From Solirubrobacterales bacterium (GTDB lineage: Bacteria > Actinomycetota > Thermoleophilia > Solirubrobacterales > 70-9): 33,595 nt of DNA. The position numbers and the translations under genes are program-made. A model generated the notes under the pieces. It was not told the DNA's origin. It did not search any database and worked only from the letters and a program-made list of their open reading frames with translations. Below, piece by piece: positions 1 to 8,747 of the stretch; within the stretch, counting starts at the first letter, position 1, and each line of letters begins with the position of its first letter. Location: assembly GCA_025936755.1 (NCBI GenBank), contig JAICSS010000025.1:1-33595 (forward strand). The letters run 5' to 3'.

Positions 1-1524
<1,524 letters not shown>

Positions 1525-1558
1525 AACCAAGTCCACTTTCTGTAGTTAGTCCCCAATC

Positions 1559-1586
1559 AGGATAGCGCCGTTGGTTTCCGCGTCAA
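1559..1586 (-). promoter_or_regulatory. Probable housekeeping promoter of lon
   Basis: On the minus strand, TTGACG (1581-1586) is followed after 16 bp by TATCCT (1559-1564), close to the TTGACA/TANNNT consensus. It would give a leader of roughly 30 nt before the lon ATG at 1524. This is inferred from sequence only. Confidence 0.6.
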
Positions 1587-1601
1587 GTGCTTCGGCCGCG
1601 A

Positions 1602-1607
1602 TACGGT
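1602..1607 (+). promoter_or_regulatory. -10 box (TACGGT) of a probable leaderless transcript
   Basis: TACGGT ends 6 nt before the GTG at 1614, so transcription would begin at or next to the start codon. No Shine-Dalgarno sequence is present and no clear -35 box is visible. Confidence 0.5.
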
Positions 1608-1613
1608 CCTCGT

Positions 1614-2249
1614 GTGGGCAAGGTCAAGTGCCAGATCTCGATCTCAGCCGACGGCTACCTCGCCGGGCCGAACCAGAGCGAGGAGCACCCGCTCGGCGAA
1701 GGCGGCGAGGCGCTGCACGAGTGGGCGTTCAGGACCCGGTTCTTCCAGGAGATGCACGGGCGCGAGGGCGGCGAAGGCGGGGTCAGCGACGCCGTCGTCC
1801 GCGAGGCCGCGGCCGGCAGCGGCGCCGTCGTCATGGGCCGCAACATGTTCGGCCCGGTCCGCGGTTCCTGGACCGAGCCGCTCTGGGACGGCTGGTGGGG
1901 CGACGACCCGCCCTTCCGGGTTCCCGTCTTCGTCCTCACCCACCACGAGCGCGAGCCGCTGACCCTGGGCGAGACCACCTTCCACTTCGTCACCGACGGC
2001 ATCGAGCGGGCGGTCGAGCTCGCCCGCGAGGCCGCCGGCGACGGCCACGTCTCGATCGGCGGCGGCGGCGAGGCGATCCAGGAGACGATCCGCGCCGGCC
2101 TCCTCGACGAGATCCTCGTCAACCAGGTGCCGGTGATCCTCGGCGGCGGCACCCGCCTCCTCGACGGGATCCCGCCGAGCGTGAAGCTGGAGCAGACGCG
2201 CGTCGTCGAGGCCCCCGGCGTCGCCCACCTCTTCTACTCGCTGTCATGA
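1614..2249 (+). CDS. Dihydrofolate reductase / RibD C-terminal family reductase
   Basis: A 211-residue protein beginning V-G-K-V-K-C-Q-I-S-I-S-A-D-G-Y-L-A-G-P, the typical first strand and 'S.DG..AG' turn of the RibD_C/DHFR-like fold. A later glycine-rich segment, S-I-G-G-G-G-E, matches the NADPH-binding loop. Such proteins are NAD(P)H-dependent reductases, often of unknown substrate; a true folate role is not implied. GTG 1614 is preferred over GTG 1587 because it opens directly on the conserved first strand and lies 6 nt after a TACGGT box. The stop overlaps the start of the decarboxylase gene by 4 bp (ATGA), so the two are probably translated in a coupled fashion. Why a reductase is tied to glutamate decarboxylase is not clear. 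Confidence 0.85.
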   Translation: MGKVKCQISISADGYLAGPNQSEEHPLGEGGEALHEWAFRTRFFQEMHGREGGEGGVSDAVVREAAAGSGAVVMGRNMFGPVRGSWTEPLWDGWWGDDPPFRVPVFVLTHHEREPLTLGETTFHFVTDGIERAVELAREAAGDGHVSIGGGGEAIQETIRAGLLDEILVNQVPVILGGGTRLLDGIPPSVKLEQTRVVEAPGVAHLFYSLS

Positions 2250-3622
2250 GCCGCCGGACCGACGCCGAACGCCAGGCCCTCCTCTACGGCGGCCGCTTCC
2301 TCACCGAAGACGCGCCGCAGAGGGAGTTCCCCGCCGCCGGCATGCCGGCGCTCGACGCGATGCGGCTGGTCGACGAGGAACTGGTGCTGGAGGGGGACCC
2401 CTGGCGCAACCTCGCCACCTTCGTCACCACCTGGATGGAGCCGGAGGCGCAGCGGATCGTCAGCGAGAACTTGCACCGCAACTTCATCGACCACGCCGAG
2501 TACCCGATCTCGGCCGAGATCGAGCAGCGCTGCATCCGCATGCTCGCCGACCTCTACAACGCGCCGGGGGAGACGACCGGATGCCGCACCCAGGGCTCCT
2601 CGGAGGCGATCATGCTCGGCGCGCTCTCGCTGAAGTGGAAGTGGAAGCAGCGGCGCGAAGCGGCGGGGAAGGGGACCGAGAAGCCGAACCTCGTCTTCGG
2701 CGGCGACGTCCACGTCGTCTGGGAAAAGTTCTGCCGCTACTTCGACGTCGAACCGCGGATCGTCCGCCTGCGCGAGGACAAGTACGTGATCGGGCCCGCG
2801 GACGTCGAGCCCCACGTCGACGAGAACACGATCGGCGTCGCCGCCGTCCTCGGCACCACCTTCACCGGTCACGCCGACGACATCCAGGGGATCAACGACC
2901 TGCTGCTGCGGGTCAAGGAGGAGCGCGGGCTCGACGTCCCGCTGCACGTCGACGCCGCCAGCGGCGGCTTCGTCTGGCCCTTCCTCTACCCCGGCTCCGA
3001 GTGGGACTTCCGGCTCGAGCAGGTGCGCTCGATCAACGTCTCCGGCCACAAGTTCGGGCTCGTCTACCCGGGGATCGGCTGGCTCGTCTTCCGCGAGAAG
3101 AGCGACCTGGCCGAGGACCTCGTCTTCTACGAGAACTACCTGGGCAAGACCGACGCGACCTTCACCCTCAACTTCTCCACCGGCGCCTCGATGGTGCTGG
3201 CCCAGTACTACAACTTCGTCCGCCTCGGGCGCGAGGGCTACGCCCACGTGATGGGGGCGATGGAGCAGAACGCGAAGGCGCTGGCGCAGAGGCTCGAGGA
3301 CAACGGCAACTTCGAGCTGATCGGCGCCGACAGGGAGCAGCTGCCGCTCGTCGCCTTCAAGCTCGCCGGCGAGCACGACTACGACGAGTTCGACGTCTCC
3401 TGGCAGCTCTCGGCCGAGCGCGGCTGGATGCTCCCCGCCTACACGATGCCGCCCGACGCCCAGGAGGTGAAGGTGATGCGGGCGCTGGTCAAGGAGACGC
3501 TGGGCCGCTCCCAGGTCGACCGGCTCGCCGACGACATCGCCGAAGCCTGCACGACGCTGGAGGAGAAGGGCGGCGCCCACCCGCACGAGCGCAAGCAGGC
3601 GAAACGCAGCCCGGGTTACTGA
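2246..3622 (+). CDS. gadB: Glutamate decarboxylase (PLP-dependent)
   Basis: A 458-residue protein, near the usual length for bacterial GadA/GadB (about 466). It converts glutamate to GABA and CO2, consuming a cytoplasmic proton. Visible landmarks are the substrate-region motif T-G-C-R-T-Q-G-S-S-E-A near residues 110-120, the cofactor Asp in H-V-D-A-A-S-G-G-F (D236), and the Schiff-base lysine in S-I-N-V-S-G-H-K-F-G (K269). The ATG overlaps the preceding stop as ATGA. No glutamate/GABA antiporter (GadC) follows, so a role in acid resistance is not supported by the immediate context; GABA production or a GABA shunt is equally possible. The C-terminus ends in a basic H-E-R-K-Q-A-K-R tail. Confidence 0.95.
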   Translation: MSRRTDAERQALLYGGRFLTEDAPQREFPAAGMPALDAMRLVDEELVLEGDPWRNLATFVTTWMEPEAQRIVSENLHRNFIDHAEYPISAEIEQRCIRMLADLYNAPGETTGCRTQGSSEAIMLGALSLKWKWKQRREAAGKGTEKPNLVFGGDVHVVWEKFCRYFDVEPRIVRLREDKYVIGPADVEPHVDENTIGVAAVLGTTFTGHADDIQGINDLLLRVKEERGLDVPLHVDAASGGFVWPFLYPGSEWDFRLEQVRSINVSGHKFGLVYPGIGWLVFREKSDLAEDLVFYENYLGKTDATFTLNFSTGASMVLAQYYNFVRLGREGYAHVMGAMEQNAKALAQRLEDNGNFELIGADREQLPLVAFKLAGEHDYDEFDVSWQLSAERGWMLPAYTMPPDAQEVKVMRALVKETLGRSQVDRLADDIAEACTTLEEKGGAHPHERKQAKRSPGY

Positions 3623-3705
3623 GGCGGCGCTCGATCGAGGGCCGGACCGCCCCGATCCGCCGGCCGGCTGATTCGGTTCGGGACAACCGGGTAGGCATGT
3701 GCCAC

Positions 3706-4137
3706 ATGGGATTGAAGCCGCTGTTCGCCGCTGCCCTGGTCGCCCTCTCCCTCGGCCTTGTCGCTTGCGGGAACAGCGGCTCCGATTCCACCTCGGAAGC
3801 CGAAACCGCTGCCACGCAGGAATCCGGCGGGGAAGCCGAAGCCGAAACGACCGAAAGCGAACCGGCCCCGAGCGGCGAGGCGGCGAAGTCCGAAAAGGTC
3901 GAAATCGTCGAATTCGCCTACCAGCCGGACCCGGTCGTGGTCCAGGTCGGCGGCAAGGTGATCTGGCAGAACCAGGACACCGCCCCGCACACGGCGACCG
4001 CCGACGACGGCAGCTTCGACACCGGAACGATCGAGAAAGGCAAGCTCGGCTCGGCGACGTTCAAGGAAGCCGGCACCTTCACCTACCACTGCGAAATCCA
4101 CCCGACGATGCACGGCACCGTCGAAGTGGTCGAATAG
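3706..4137 (+). CDS. Cupredoxin (plastocyanin/amicyanin-like) lipoprotein
   Basis: A 143-residue protein with a lipoprotein signal: M-G-L-K-P-L-F, a hydrophobic stretch and lipobox L-V-A-C with Cys21. A Ser/Glu/Ala-rich linker (about 22-68) follows, then a single cupredoxin domain. The type 1 copper ligands are all present: H95 in A-P-H-T-A, then C129, H132 and M135 in H-C-E-I-H-P-T-M-H-G. It should be a membrane-anchored, copper-binding electron carrier outside the cytoplasm. ATG 3697 is an alternative start that would add Met-Cys-His; 3706 gives the more normal signal peptide. Nearly every glutamate codon is GAA, unlike the neighbouring cytoplasmic genes, which use GAG. The redox partner is unknown; a second cupredoxin and a multicopper oxidase lie at 15747-17952. 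Confidence 0.85.
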   Translation: MGLKPLFAAALVALSLGLVACGNSGSDSTSEAETAATQESGGEAEAETTESEPAPSGEAAKSEKVEIVEFAYQPDPVVVQVGGKVIWQNQDTAPHTATADDGSFDTGTIEKGKLGSATFKEAGTFTYHCEIHPTMHGTVEVVE

Positions 4138-4150
4138 GCAACCGGCTGAC

Positions 4151-4396
4151 ATGCCCTTCTGGCTGGCGAGGAAGGCGGCGCCCCACCTCTGGAAGCGGGT
4201 GCCGTGGGCAAAAGTCTGGGTGGTCTCGCTCTGGCTCCTGAAGAAAGGGAGGGACCGGATCGAGGAGAACCTGACCCAGCGCGAGCAGACCGAGTTCTGG
4301 AACCTGCTGAAGAAGTCGAAGGGCCGGCCCGAAAACCTCGGCCAGCGGGAAAGGACCCGGCTGAAGCACATCGCCGGCAAGGCGATCCGCGGCTGA
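4151..4396 (+). CDS. Small basic protein of unknown function
   Basis: An 81-residue protein starting at an ATG 13 bp after the cupredoxin stop. It is rich in Lys, Arg and Trp. A short hydrophobic/aromatic stretch (A-K-V-W-V-V-S-L-W-L-L, about 20-30) precedes a charged helical half that looks like a helical hairpin, with an internal echo between N-L-T-Q-R-E-Q-T-E-F and N-L-G-Q-R-E-R-T-R-L. I do not recognise the family. Codon use (GAG, GC-rich third positions) fits a real gene. Placed between the cupredoxin and the carboxylase, it may be cotranscribed with the cupredoxin. Confidence 0.6.
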   Translation: MPFWLARKAAPHLWKRVPWAKVWVVSLWLLKKGRDRIEENLTQREQTEFWNLLKKSKGRPENLGQRERTRLKHIAGKAIRG

Positions 4397-4400
4397 GTCA

Positions 4401-4406
4401 TAAAGT
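4401..4406 (+). promoter_or_regulatory. -10 box (TAAAGT) of a probable leaderless transcript
   Basis: TAAAGT ends exactly 6 nt before the GTG at 4413, with only GC-rich sequence between and no Shine-Dalgarno. It is the same spacing as at 1614, 7564, 7598 and 8715. Confidence 0.5.
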
Positions 4407-4412
4407 GCCCCC

Positions 4413-5975
4413 GTGAGCGAGGGGGAGCGAGAGGACCTGGCGGAGCTGCTGGCACGTCGGGGGCTGACCGAGGACGCGGCGCGGCCCGAGGCGGTGGAGA
4501 AGCGGCACGCGGCCGGCGGGCGGACGGCGCGGGAGAACCTCGCGGACCTCGTCGACCCCGGTTCCTTCGTCGAGTACGGGCGCTACGCGATCGCCGCCCA
4601 GCGGGGGCGGCGCGAGCTCGACGACCTGATCGCCCGCACCCCCGCCGACGGCCTGATCGGCGGCACCGCCCGGGTCAACGGCGACCTCTTCGGGGCCGAG
4701 CGCGCCGCCTGCGCGGTGCTCTCCTACGACTACACGGTGCTGGCCGGCACCCAGGGCGCCCTCGGCCACCGCAAGAAGGACCGCCTCTTCGAGCTGATCG
4801 AGCGGATGCGGCTGCCCGTCGTCTTCTACGCCGAGGGCGGGGGCGGGCGGCCCGGCGACACCGACTACCCCGTCGTCTCCGCGCTGGACACCCGCGCCTT
4901 CGCGCTCTGGGCGAAGCTCTCCGGGCTGGTGCCGCGGATCGCGATCGTCCACGGCCGCTGCTTCGCCGGCAACGCCGTGATCGCCGGCTGCGCCGACCTG
5001 ATCGTCGCCACCGAGGGCTCCTCGCTGGGGATGGGCGGGCCGGCGATGATCGCCGGCGGCGGCCTCGGCAACGTCCACCCCGACGAGGTCGGGCCGATCG
5101 AGACCCAGACCGCGAACGGCGTCGTCGACCTCGCCGTCGCCGACGAGGCCGAGGCGACCGCGGTGACGAAGAAGCTCCTCGCCTACTTCCAGGGCGCGAC
5201 CGCGCCCGGCCCCGAACCCGACCAGGCGCGCCTGCGCGGGCTCGTCCCCGAGCGCAGGCGCCGCGCCTACGACCCGCGGCCGATCGCCGAGACCATCTGC
5301 GACGAGGGCAGCGTCACCTTCCTGCGCGAGCGCTTCGCGCCGGAGATGGTGACGGCGCTGGCCCGGATCGAGGGCCGGCCGCTGGGGATCGTCGCCAACG
5401 ACACCCGCCACATGGCCGGCGCCGTCACCAGCGAGGCCGCGGACAAGGCGGCGCGGCTGCTGCAGCTCTGCGACGCCTTCGGCCTCCCGGTCGTCTCCCT
5501 CGTCGACACCCCCGGCTACATGGTCGGCCCCGAGGCCGAGGCGACCGGCCTGGTCCGCCACGCCTCGCGCCTGCTCGTCGCCGGGGCGGCGCTGCGGGTG
5601 CCGCTGGTCGCCGTCGTCCTGCGCCGCGGCTACGGCCTCGGCGCCCAGGCGATGGTCGGCGGCAGCCTGCACGAGCCGCTGCTGACGGTCGCCTGGCCGA
5701 GCGCGCACCTGGGGCCGATGGGCCTCGAGGGGGCGGTGCGGCTGGCGCTGCGCAAGGAGCTGGAGGCGATTCCCGCCGAGGCCGAGCGCGAGCAGCGCGT
5801 GCGCGACCTCACCGCCGCCGCCGAAGAGAACGCGAAGGCGCTGAACGCGGCGGCGCTGTTCGAGCTTGACGACGTCGTCGACCCGGCGGAGACTCGGGGC
5901 CTGATCGCCTCCACCCTGACCGCCGCCGCCGGCTCGACCCCGCCCGGCGCCCACCGCTTCGTCGACACCTGGTGA
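4413..5975 (+). CDS. Acyl-CoA carboxylase, carboxyltransferase (beta) subunit
   Basis: A 520-residue protein of the acetyl/propionyl-CoA carboxylase beta family, about the standard length and carrying both crotonase-like halves. The N-half has the entry motif K-R-H-A-A-G-G-R-T-A-R-E-N (usual form 'K.~.~GK.TARERI') and the oxyanion-hole region G-R-C-F-A-G-N-A-V. The C-half has D-T-P-G-Y-M-V-G and R-R-G-Y-G-L-G-A-Q-A-M. It transfers CO2 from biotin to an acyl-CoA to make malonyl- or methylmalonyl-CoA. No biotin carboxylase/BCCP alpha subunit is next to it, so that partner must be encoded elsewhere; substrate specificity cannot be read from context. Its start is GTG, 6 nt after a TAAAGT box. Confidence 0.9.
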   Translation: MSEGEREDLAELLARRGLTEDAARPEAVEKRHAAGGRTARENLADLVDPGSFVEYGRYAIAAQRGRRELDDLIARTPADGLIGGTARVNGDLFGAERAACAVLSYDYTVLAGTQGALGHRKKDRLFELIERMRLPVVFYAEGGGGRPGDTDYPVVSALDTRAFALWAKLSGLVPRIAIVHGRCFAGNAVIAGCADLIVATEGSSLGMGGPAMIAGGGLGNVHPDEVGPIETQTANGVVDLAVADEAEATAVTKKLLAYFQGATAPGPEPDQARLRGLVPERRRRAYDPRPIAETICDEGSVTFLRERFAPEMVTALARIEGRPLGIVANDTRHMAGAVTSEAADKAARLLQLCDAFGLPVVSLVDTPGYMVGPEAEATGLVRHASRLLVAGAALRVPLVAVVLRRGYGLGAQAMVGGSLHEPLLTVAWPSAHLGPMGLEGAVRLALRKELEAIPAEAEREQRVRDLTAAAEENAKALNAAALFELDDVVDPAETRGLIASTLTAAAGSTPPGAHRFVDTW

Positions 5976-6016
5976 TCCGCCGGGCGCCGGCCGACCGAAA
6001 GGAAGACACGACCGAC

Positions 6017-6730
6017 ATGCCCCAGACCGACTACTCCGACCTCAGGGCGCTCTTCGTCAACTGCACGCTGAAGCGCAGCCCCGAGACCTCGAACACGCAG
6101 GGGCTGATGGACAAGTCGATCGCGGTGATGCGGGCGCAGGGGGTCGAGGTCGACACGATCCGGGCGATCGACCACGAGATCGCGATCGGCGTCTGGCCCG
6201 ACATGACCGAGCACGGCTGGGAGCGCGACGAGTGGCCGGCGATCTACGAGCGGGTGATGGCGGCCGACATCCTCGTCATCGGGATGCCGATCTGGCTGGG
6301 GGAGAAGTCCTCGGTCGCGACCCACGTGATCGAGCGCCTCTACGGCAACTCCCATCTGCTGAACGAGAGAGGCCAGTGGGCCTACTACGGACGCGTCGGC
6401 GGCTGCATCGTCACCGGCAACGAGGACGGGATCAAGCACTGCGCGATGAACGTCCTCTACTCGCTGCAGCACCTCGGCTACACGATTCCGCCCCAGGCCG
6501 ATTCCGGCTGGATCGGCGAGGCCGGCCCCGGCCCCTCCTACCTCGACGAGGGCTCCGGCGGCCCCGACAACGACTTCACCAACCGCAACACCGTCTTCGC
6601 CGCCTGGAACCTGATGCACATGGCGCGCATCCTCAAGGACGCCGGCGGCATCCCCGCCCACGGCAACCAGCCCGAGGAGTGGAAAGCCGGCTGCCACTTC
6701 GACCTGCCGAACCCCGAGCACCGGGTCTGA
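6017..6730 (+). CDS. Flavodoxin-like NAD(P)H-dependent FMN oxidoreductase
   Basis: A 237-residue protein beginning with a beta strand and phosphate loop L-F-V-N-C-T-L-K-R-S-P-E-T-S-N-T, the FMN phosphate-binding pattern of the NADPH-dependent FMN reductase/flavodoxin_2 group. It also has A-D-I-L-V-I-G-M-P-I-W-L-G, the second conserved strand and FMN-contact loop. It probably reduces flavin or quinone-like compounds in the cytoplasm; the substrate is not predictable. ATG 6017 is chosen because a purine-rich AAAGGAAG sits just upstream. It lies 41 bp after the carboxylase stop. Transcription would run into the 15-bp hairpin at 6735-6780. Confidence 0.8.
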   Translation: MPQTDYSDLRALFVNCTLKRSPETSNTQGLMDKSIAVMRAQGVEVDTIRAIDHEIAIGVWPDMTEHGWERDEWPAIYERVMAADILVIGMPIWLGEKSSVATHVIERLYGNSHLLNERGQWAYYGRVGGCIVTGNEDGIKHCAMNVLYSLQHLGYTIPPQADSGWIGEAGPGPSYLDEGSGGPDNDFTNRNTVFAAWNLMHMARILKDAGGIPAHGNQPEEWKAGCHFDLPNPEHRV

Positions 6731-6734
6731 TCGG

Positions 6735-6780
6735 CGCATCCGGTTCTCGACACAGCGGGGTGGGGCGAGAACCGGATGCG
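6735..6780. terminator. Bidirectional hairpin terminator between convergent genes
   Basis: Perfect 15-bp arms (6735-6749 and 6766-6780; CGCATCCGGTTCTCG and its complement) surround a 16-nt G-rich loop. It fills the gap between the convergent stops at 6730 (+) and 6782 (-). There is no T-tract, as is common in GC-rich actinobacteria. Confidence 0.7.
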
Positions 6781-6781
6781 G

Positions 6782-7564
6782 CTACCAGAGCGCGTCGTGC
6801 TCCTCCATCACGCCGAGGCCCTCGGCCAGGGCGATCCCGCCGAGGGAGCCGGCGAAGCTGCCGAAGCGGTGGCGGTAGCGGGAGCGGATCAGGAGGTAGT
6901 CGTCGTCGTGGGTGTGTTCGGACTCGCCGGCGAAGCGGAGGGCCTCGCCGTCGCCGAGGGCGATCTCGTCGGGGACGCCGAAGCTGACCGGCGGCGGCTC
7001 GGCCGGCTCGCCGTCGATCCAGATCGCCCGCTCGCTGCCGCGCGCCGGGTCGTTGATCCCGGTGACGAGGTTCCAGGCGACGGGGCGGCCGTCGGTCGCG
7101 GTGCCGACCCCGGCCGACCAGTTCCAGCTCGTCCGGCGCTGGTGGTGGCCGGCGGATTCGTCGTCGACTCCGCGGCCGGTGACCTCCCAGCGCCGGCCCG
7201 GCATCTCGACCGTCCCCTCGACCGGCATCCCCACCCGCTTGCGGGTCCAGGCGCCGGCACGGCCGCTGGGGCAGGTGACCTCGATCGGCGCGACCTCGCC
7301 GAGGCGCAGGAAGGCGCGCAGGCCCGGCCCGTCGATCTCCAGCCGCGGTCCCTCCATCGTCACCTCCCTGCTGCCGGGCCGCAGGGCGGTATGGCGCCAT
7401 TGCTGCCCGCTGCGGCGGTCGAGCAGCACCCAGAACGACTGCCTCAGCGGCCCCACCTCCGCCCGCGCCGCGCACAGCATCAGCTCGTCTGCGAAGAGGC
7501 CGACGTAGCGCCAGCGCTTGCGCAACTGGCGCTGCTCGAAGAGGGGGAGGGAGGCCGGGCCCAC
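6782..7564 (-). CDS. DUF2804 family protein
   Basis: A 260-residue protein with the DUF2804 pattern: an aromatic/basic opening (K-R-W-R-Y-V-G-L-F), an S-F-W-V-L-L-D strand, then H-Q-R-R-T-S-W-N-W-S-A-G-V-G, and W-N-L-V-T-G-I-N-D near the C-terminal third. The fold resembles a lipocalin-like beta barrel; the function is unknown. The frame is open further upstream (TTG 7585 possible). I chose GTG 7564 because it sits exactly 6 nt after a minus-strand TACGGT box. It is divergent from the small membrane protein at 7598 with only 33 bp between starts, so the two promoters overlap. Confidence 0.75.
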   Translation of the reverse strand: MGPASLPLFEQRQLRKRWRYVGLFADELMLCAARAEVGPLRQSFWVLLDRRSGQQWRHTALRPGSREVTMEGPRLEIDGPGLRAFLRLGEVAPIEVTCPSGRAGAWTRKRVGMPVEGTVEMPGRRWEVTGRGVDDESAGHHQRRTSWNWSAGVGTATDGRPVAWNLVTGINDPARGSERAIWIDGEPAEPPPVSFGVPDEIALGDGEALRFAGESEHTHDDDYLLIRSRYRHRFGSFAGSLGGIALAEGLGVMEEHDALW

Positions 7565-7570
7565 GGGGCG

Positions 7571-7576
7571 ACCGTA
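7571..7576 (-). promoter_or_regulatory. -10 box (TACGGT) for the DUF2804 gene
   Basis: On the minus strand TACGGT is followed by 6 nt and GTG at 7564, supporting a leaderless start. It faces the divergent box at 7586-7591. Confidence 0.45.
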
Positions 7577-7585
7577 CTCGCTCAA

Positions 7586-7591
7586 TAGGCT
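7586..7591 (+). promoter_or_regulatory. -10 box (TAGGCT) for the small membrane protein
   Basis: TAGGCT is followed by 6 nt and the GTG at 7598. There is no Shine-Dalgarno. The box is divergent from the minus-strand box 10 bp away. Confidence 0.45.
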
Positions 7592-7597
7592 CGCGCC

Positions 7598-7855
7598 GTG
7601 GACCAGTTGATCCAGGTCGTCGGCGCGCTGCTGATCCTCGCCGCTTTCGCCGCGGTCCAGTTCGACCGCATGCGCCCCGACTCGCGCCTCTACCTCGCGC
7701 TCAACCTCGCCGGCTCGGCGATCCTCGCTGTGCTCGCGGTCGCCGCCGCCCAGTGGGGCTTCGTCCTGCTCGAGGGCGTCTGGGCAATCGTCTCCGCCTG
7801 GGGTCTCGTGTCGCTTTATTCCTCCCCGTCGGGGAGGAAAGCGCCACGCGCCTAG
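7598..7855 (+). CDS. Small integral membrane protein (CBU_0592-like)
   Basis: An 85-residue, strongly hydrophobic protein with about three membrane segments: near 5-20, near 33-50 and near 52-73. The segment L-Y-L-A-L-N-L-A-G-S-A-I-L-A-V and the later W-G-F-V-L-L-E-G-V-W-A-I-V-S match the CBU_0592-type small membrane domain as I remember it; its function is unknown. Start GTG 7598 lies 6 nt after TAGGCT. The stop TAG overlaps the stop of the convergent exonuclease gene, the two stops sharing the palindrome CTAG. Confidence 0.75.
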   Translation: MDQLIQVVGALLILAAFAAVQFDRMRPDSRLYLALNLAGSAILAVLAVAAAQWGFVLLEGVWAIVSAWGLVSLYSSPSGRKAPRA

Positions 7856-8715
7856 GCCGCGTTCGCCTCCAACCGCTCCGCGAGTTTTCTCATCCCCCGC
7901 GCCCGCGCCGCCTCGGCGGCGCCGTGCCAGTCCGTCGGCCGATCCGGCGGCCGCTCGACGCCGGCGTCGCGCAGCGTCGCGATGTCCTTGAAGACGAGCA
8001 GGTCCTCCTTGCCCTCGATCAGGGCCCCGCGCAGCGCCGGCCGCCGCTCGCGAATCGCGTTGCCGAGGATCGCCTCCAGCGAGCCGTGCGTCCGCAGCAG
8101 CTCCGCCGCGGTCTTCGGCCCGACGCCCTTGGCGCCGGGCAGCCCGTCGGAGGGGTCGCCGCGGAGGGCGATGAAGTCGGGCACCAGCTCGGGGTCGATC
8201 CCGTAACGCTCGCGCACCTCCGCCGGCCCCACCTCTTCCGCGCCTTTGCCGCCGGTGCGGACGTAGAGCACGGTCACGTCCTCGCTCGCGCACTGGTACA
8301 TGTCGCGGTCGCCGGTCAGCAGCAGCGCCCGGCCGCCGGCCGCGGCCTCGAGCTTGGCGTAGGTCCCGAGCAGGTCGTCGGCCTCGAGGTCCTCGCCGAC
8401 CGCCACCGTCCAGCCGAAGGCCTCGAAGAACTCGCGCGAGTCGGCGAACTGGTGCGGCAGCTGCTCGGGCATCGCCGCCTCCCGCTCGGCGTGGTAGGCG
8501 GGGTAGAGCTCGGTCCGGTAGGCGGCGGCGTCGGGCCCGAAGCAGAGCACCACCGCCCGCGGCTCGTGCAGCTCCACCTCGCGCAGGACCATGTTCGCCG
8601 TCCCCAGCAGCGCGTTCACCGGCCGCCCGTCCGGTCCCGTGATCTTGCTCGGCAGCGCGTAGAAGGCGCGGAACAGCAGCGAGGGCGCATCGACGACGAG
8701 CAGCGGCGCGGGCAC
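7852..8715 (-). CDS. 5'-3' exonuclease (DNA polymerase I N-terminal-like, stand-alone)
   Basis: A 287-residue protein equivalent to the 5'-nuclease domain of PolA without the polymerase. Metal-site acidic clusters are visible: V-D-A-P-S-L-L-F-R-A-F-Y (D9), D-L-E-A-D-D-L-L-G (about 118-126) and L-L-T-G-D-R-D-M-Y-Q (about 145-154). The helix-3-turn-helix DNA-binding motif G-D-P-S-D-G-L-P-G-A-K-G-V-G-P-K-T-A sits near 188-206. It should cleave flaps or 5' ends during replication and repair. Start GTG 8715 lies 6 nt after a minus-strand TAGGCT. It is divergent from the ABC transporter at 8748. Confidence 0.9.
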   Translation of the reverse strand: MPAPLLVVDAPSLLFRAFYALPSKITGPDGRPVNALLGTANMVLREVELHEPRAVVLCFGPDAAAYRTELYPAYHAEREAAMPEQLPHQFADSREFFEAFGWTVAVGEDLEADDLLGTYAKLEAAAGGRALLLTGDRDMYQCASEDVTVLYVRTGGKGAEEVGPAEVRERYGIDPELVPDFIALRGDPSDGLPGAKGVGPKTAAELLRTHGSLEAILGNAIRERRPALRGALIEGKEDLLVFKDIATLRDAGVERPPDRPTDWHGAAEAARARGMRKLAERLEANAA

Positions 8716-8721
8716 GAGGGC

Positions 8722-8727
8722 AGCCTA
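8722..8727 (-). promoter_or_regulatory. -10 box (TAGGCT) for the exonuclease gene
   Basis: On the minus strand TAGGCT is followed by 6 nt and GTG at 8715: the same arrangement as at 7598 on the plus strand. Confidence 0.45.
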
Positions 8728-8731
8728 CGGC

Positions 8732-8737
8732 TAAAGT
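8732..8737 (+). promoter_or_regulatory. -10 box (TAAAGT) for the ABC transporter operon
   Basis: TAAAGT lies 10 nt before the ATG at 8748, with no Shine-Dalgarno between. This is a possible near-leaderless start. Confidence 0.4.
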
Positions 8738-8747
8738 CGGCCCTCGC

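Noticed and set aside
1525-1613. Search for a HAIR/HspR or CIRCE site before lon
   Set aside because: Only a single CTTGAC half-site is present, and it is explained as part of the -35 region; no inverted partner was found.
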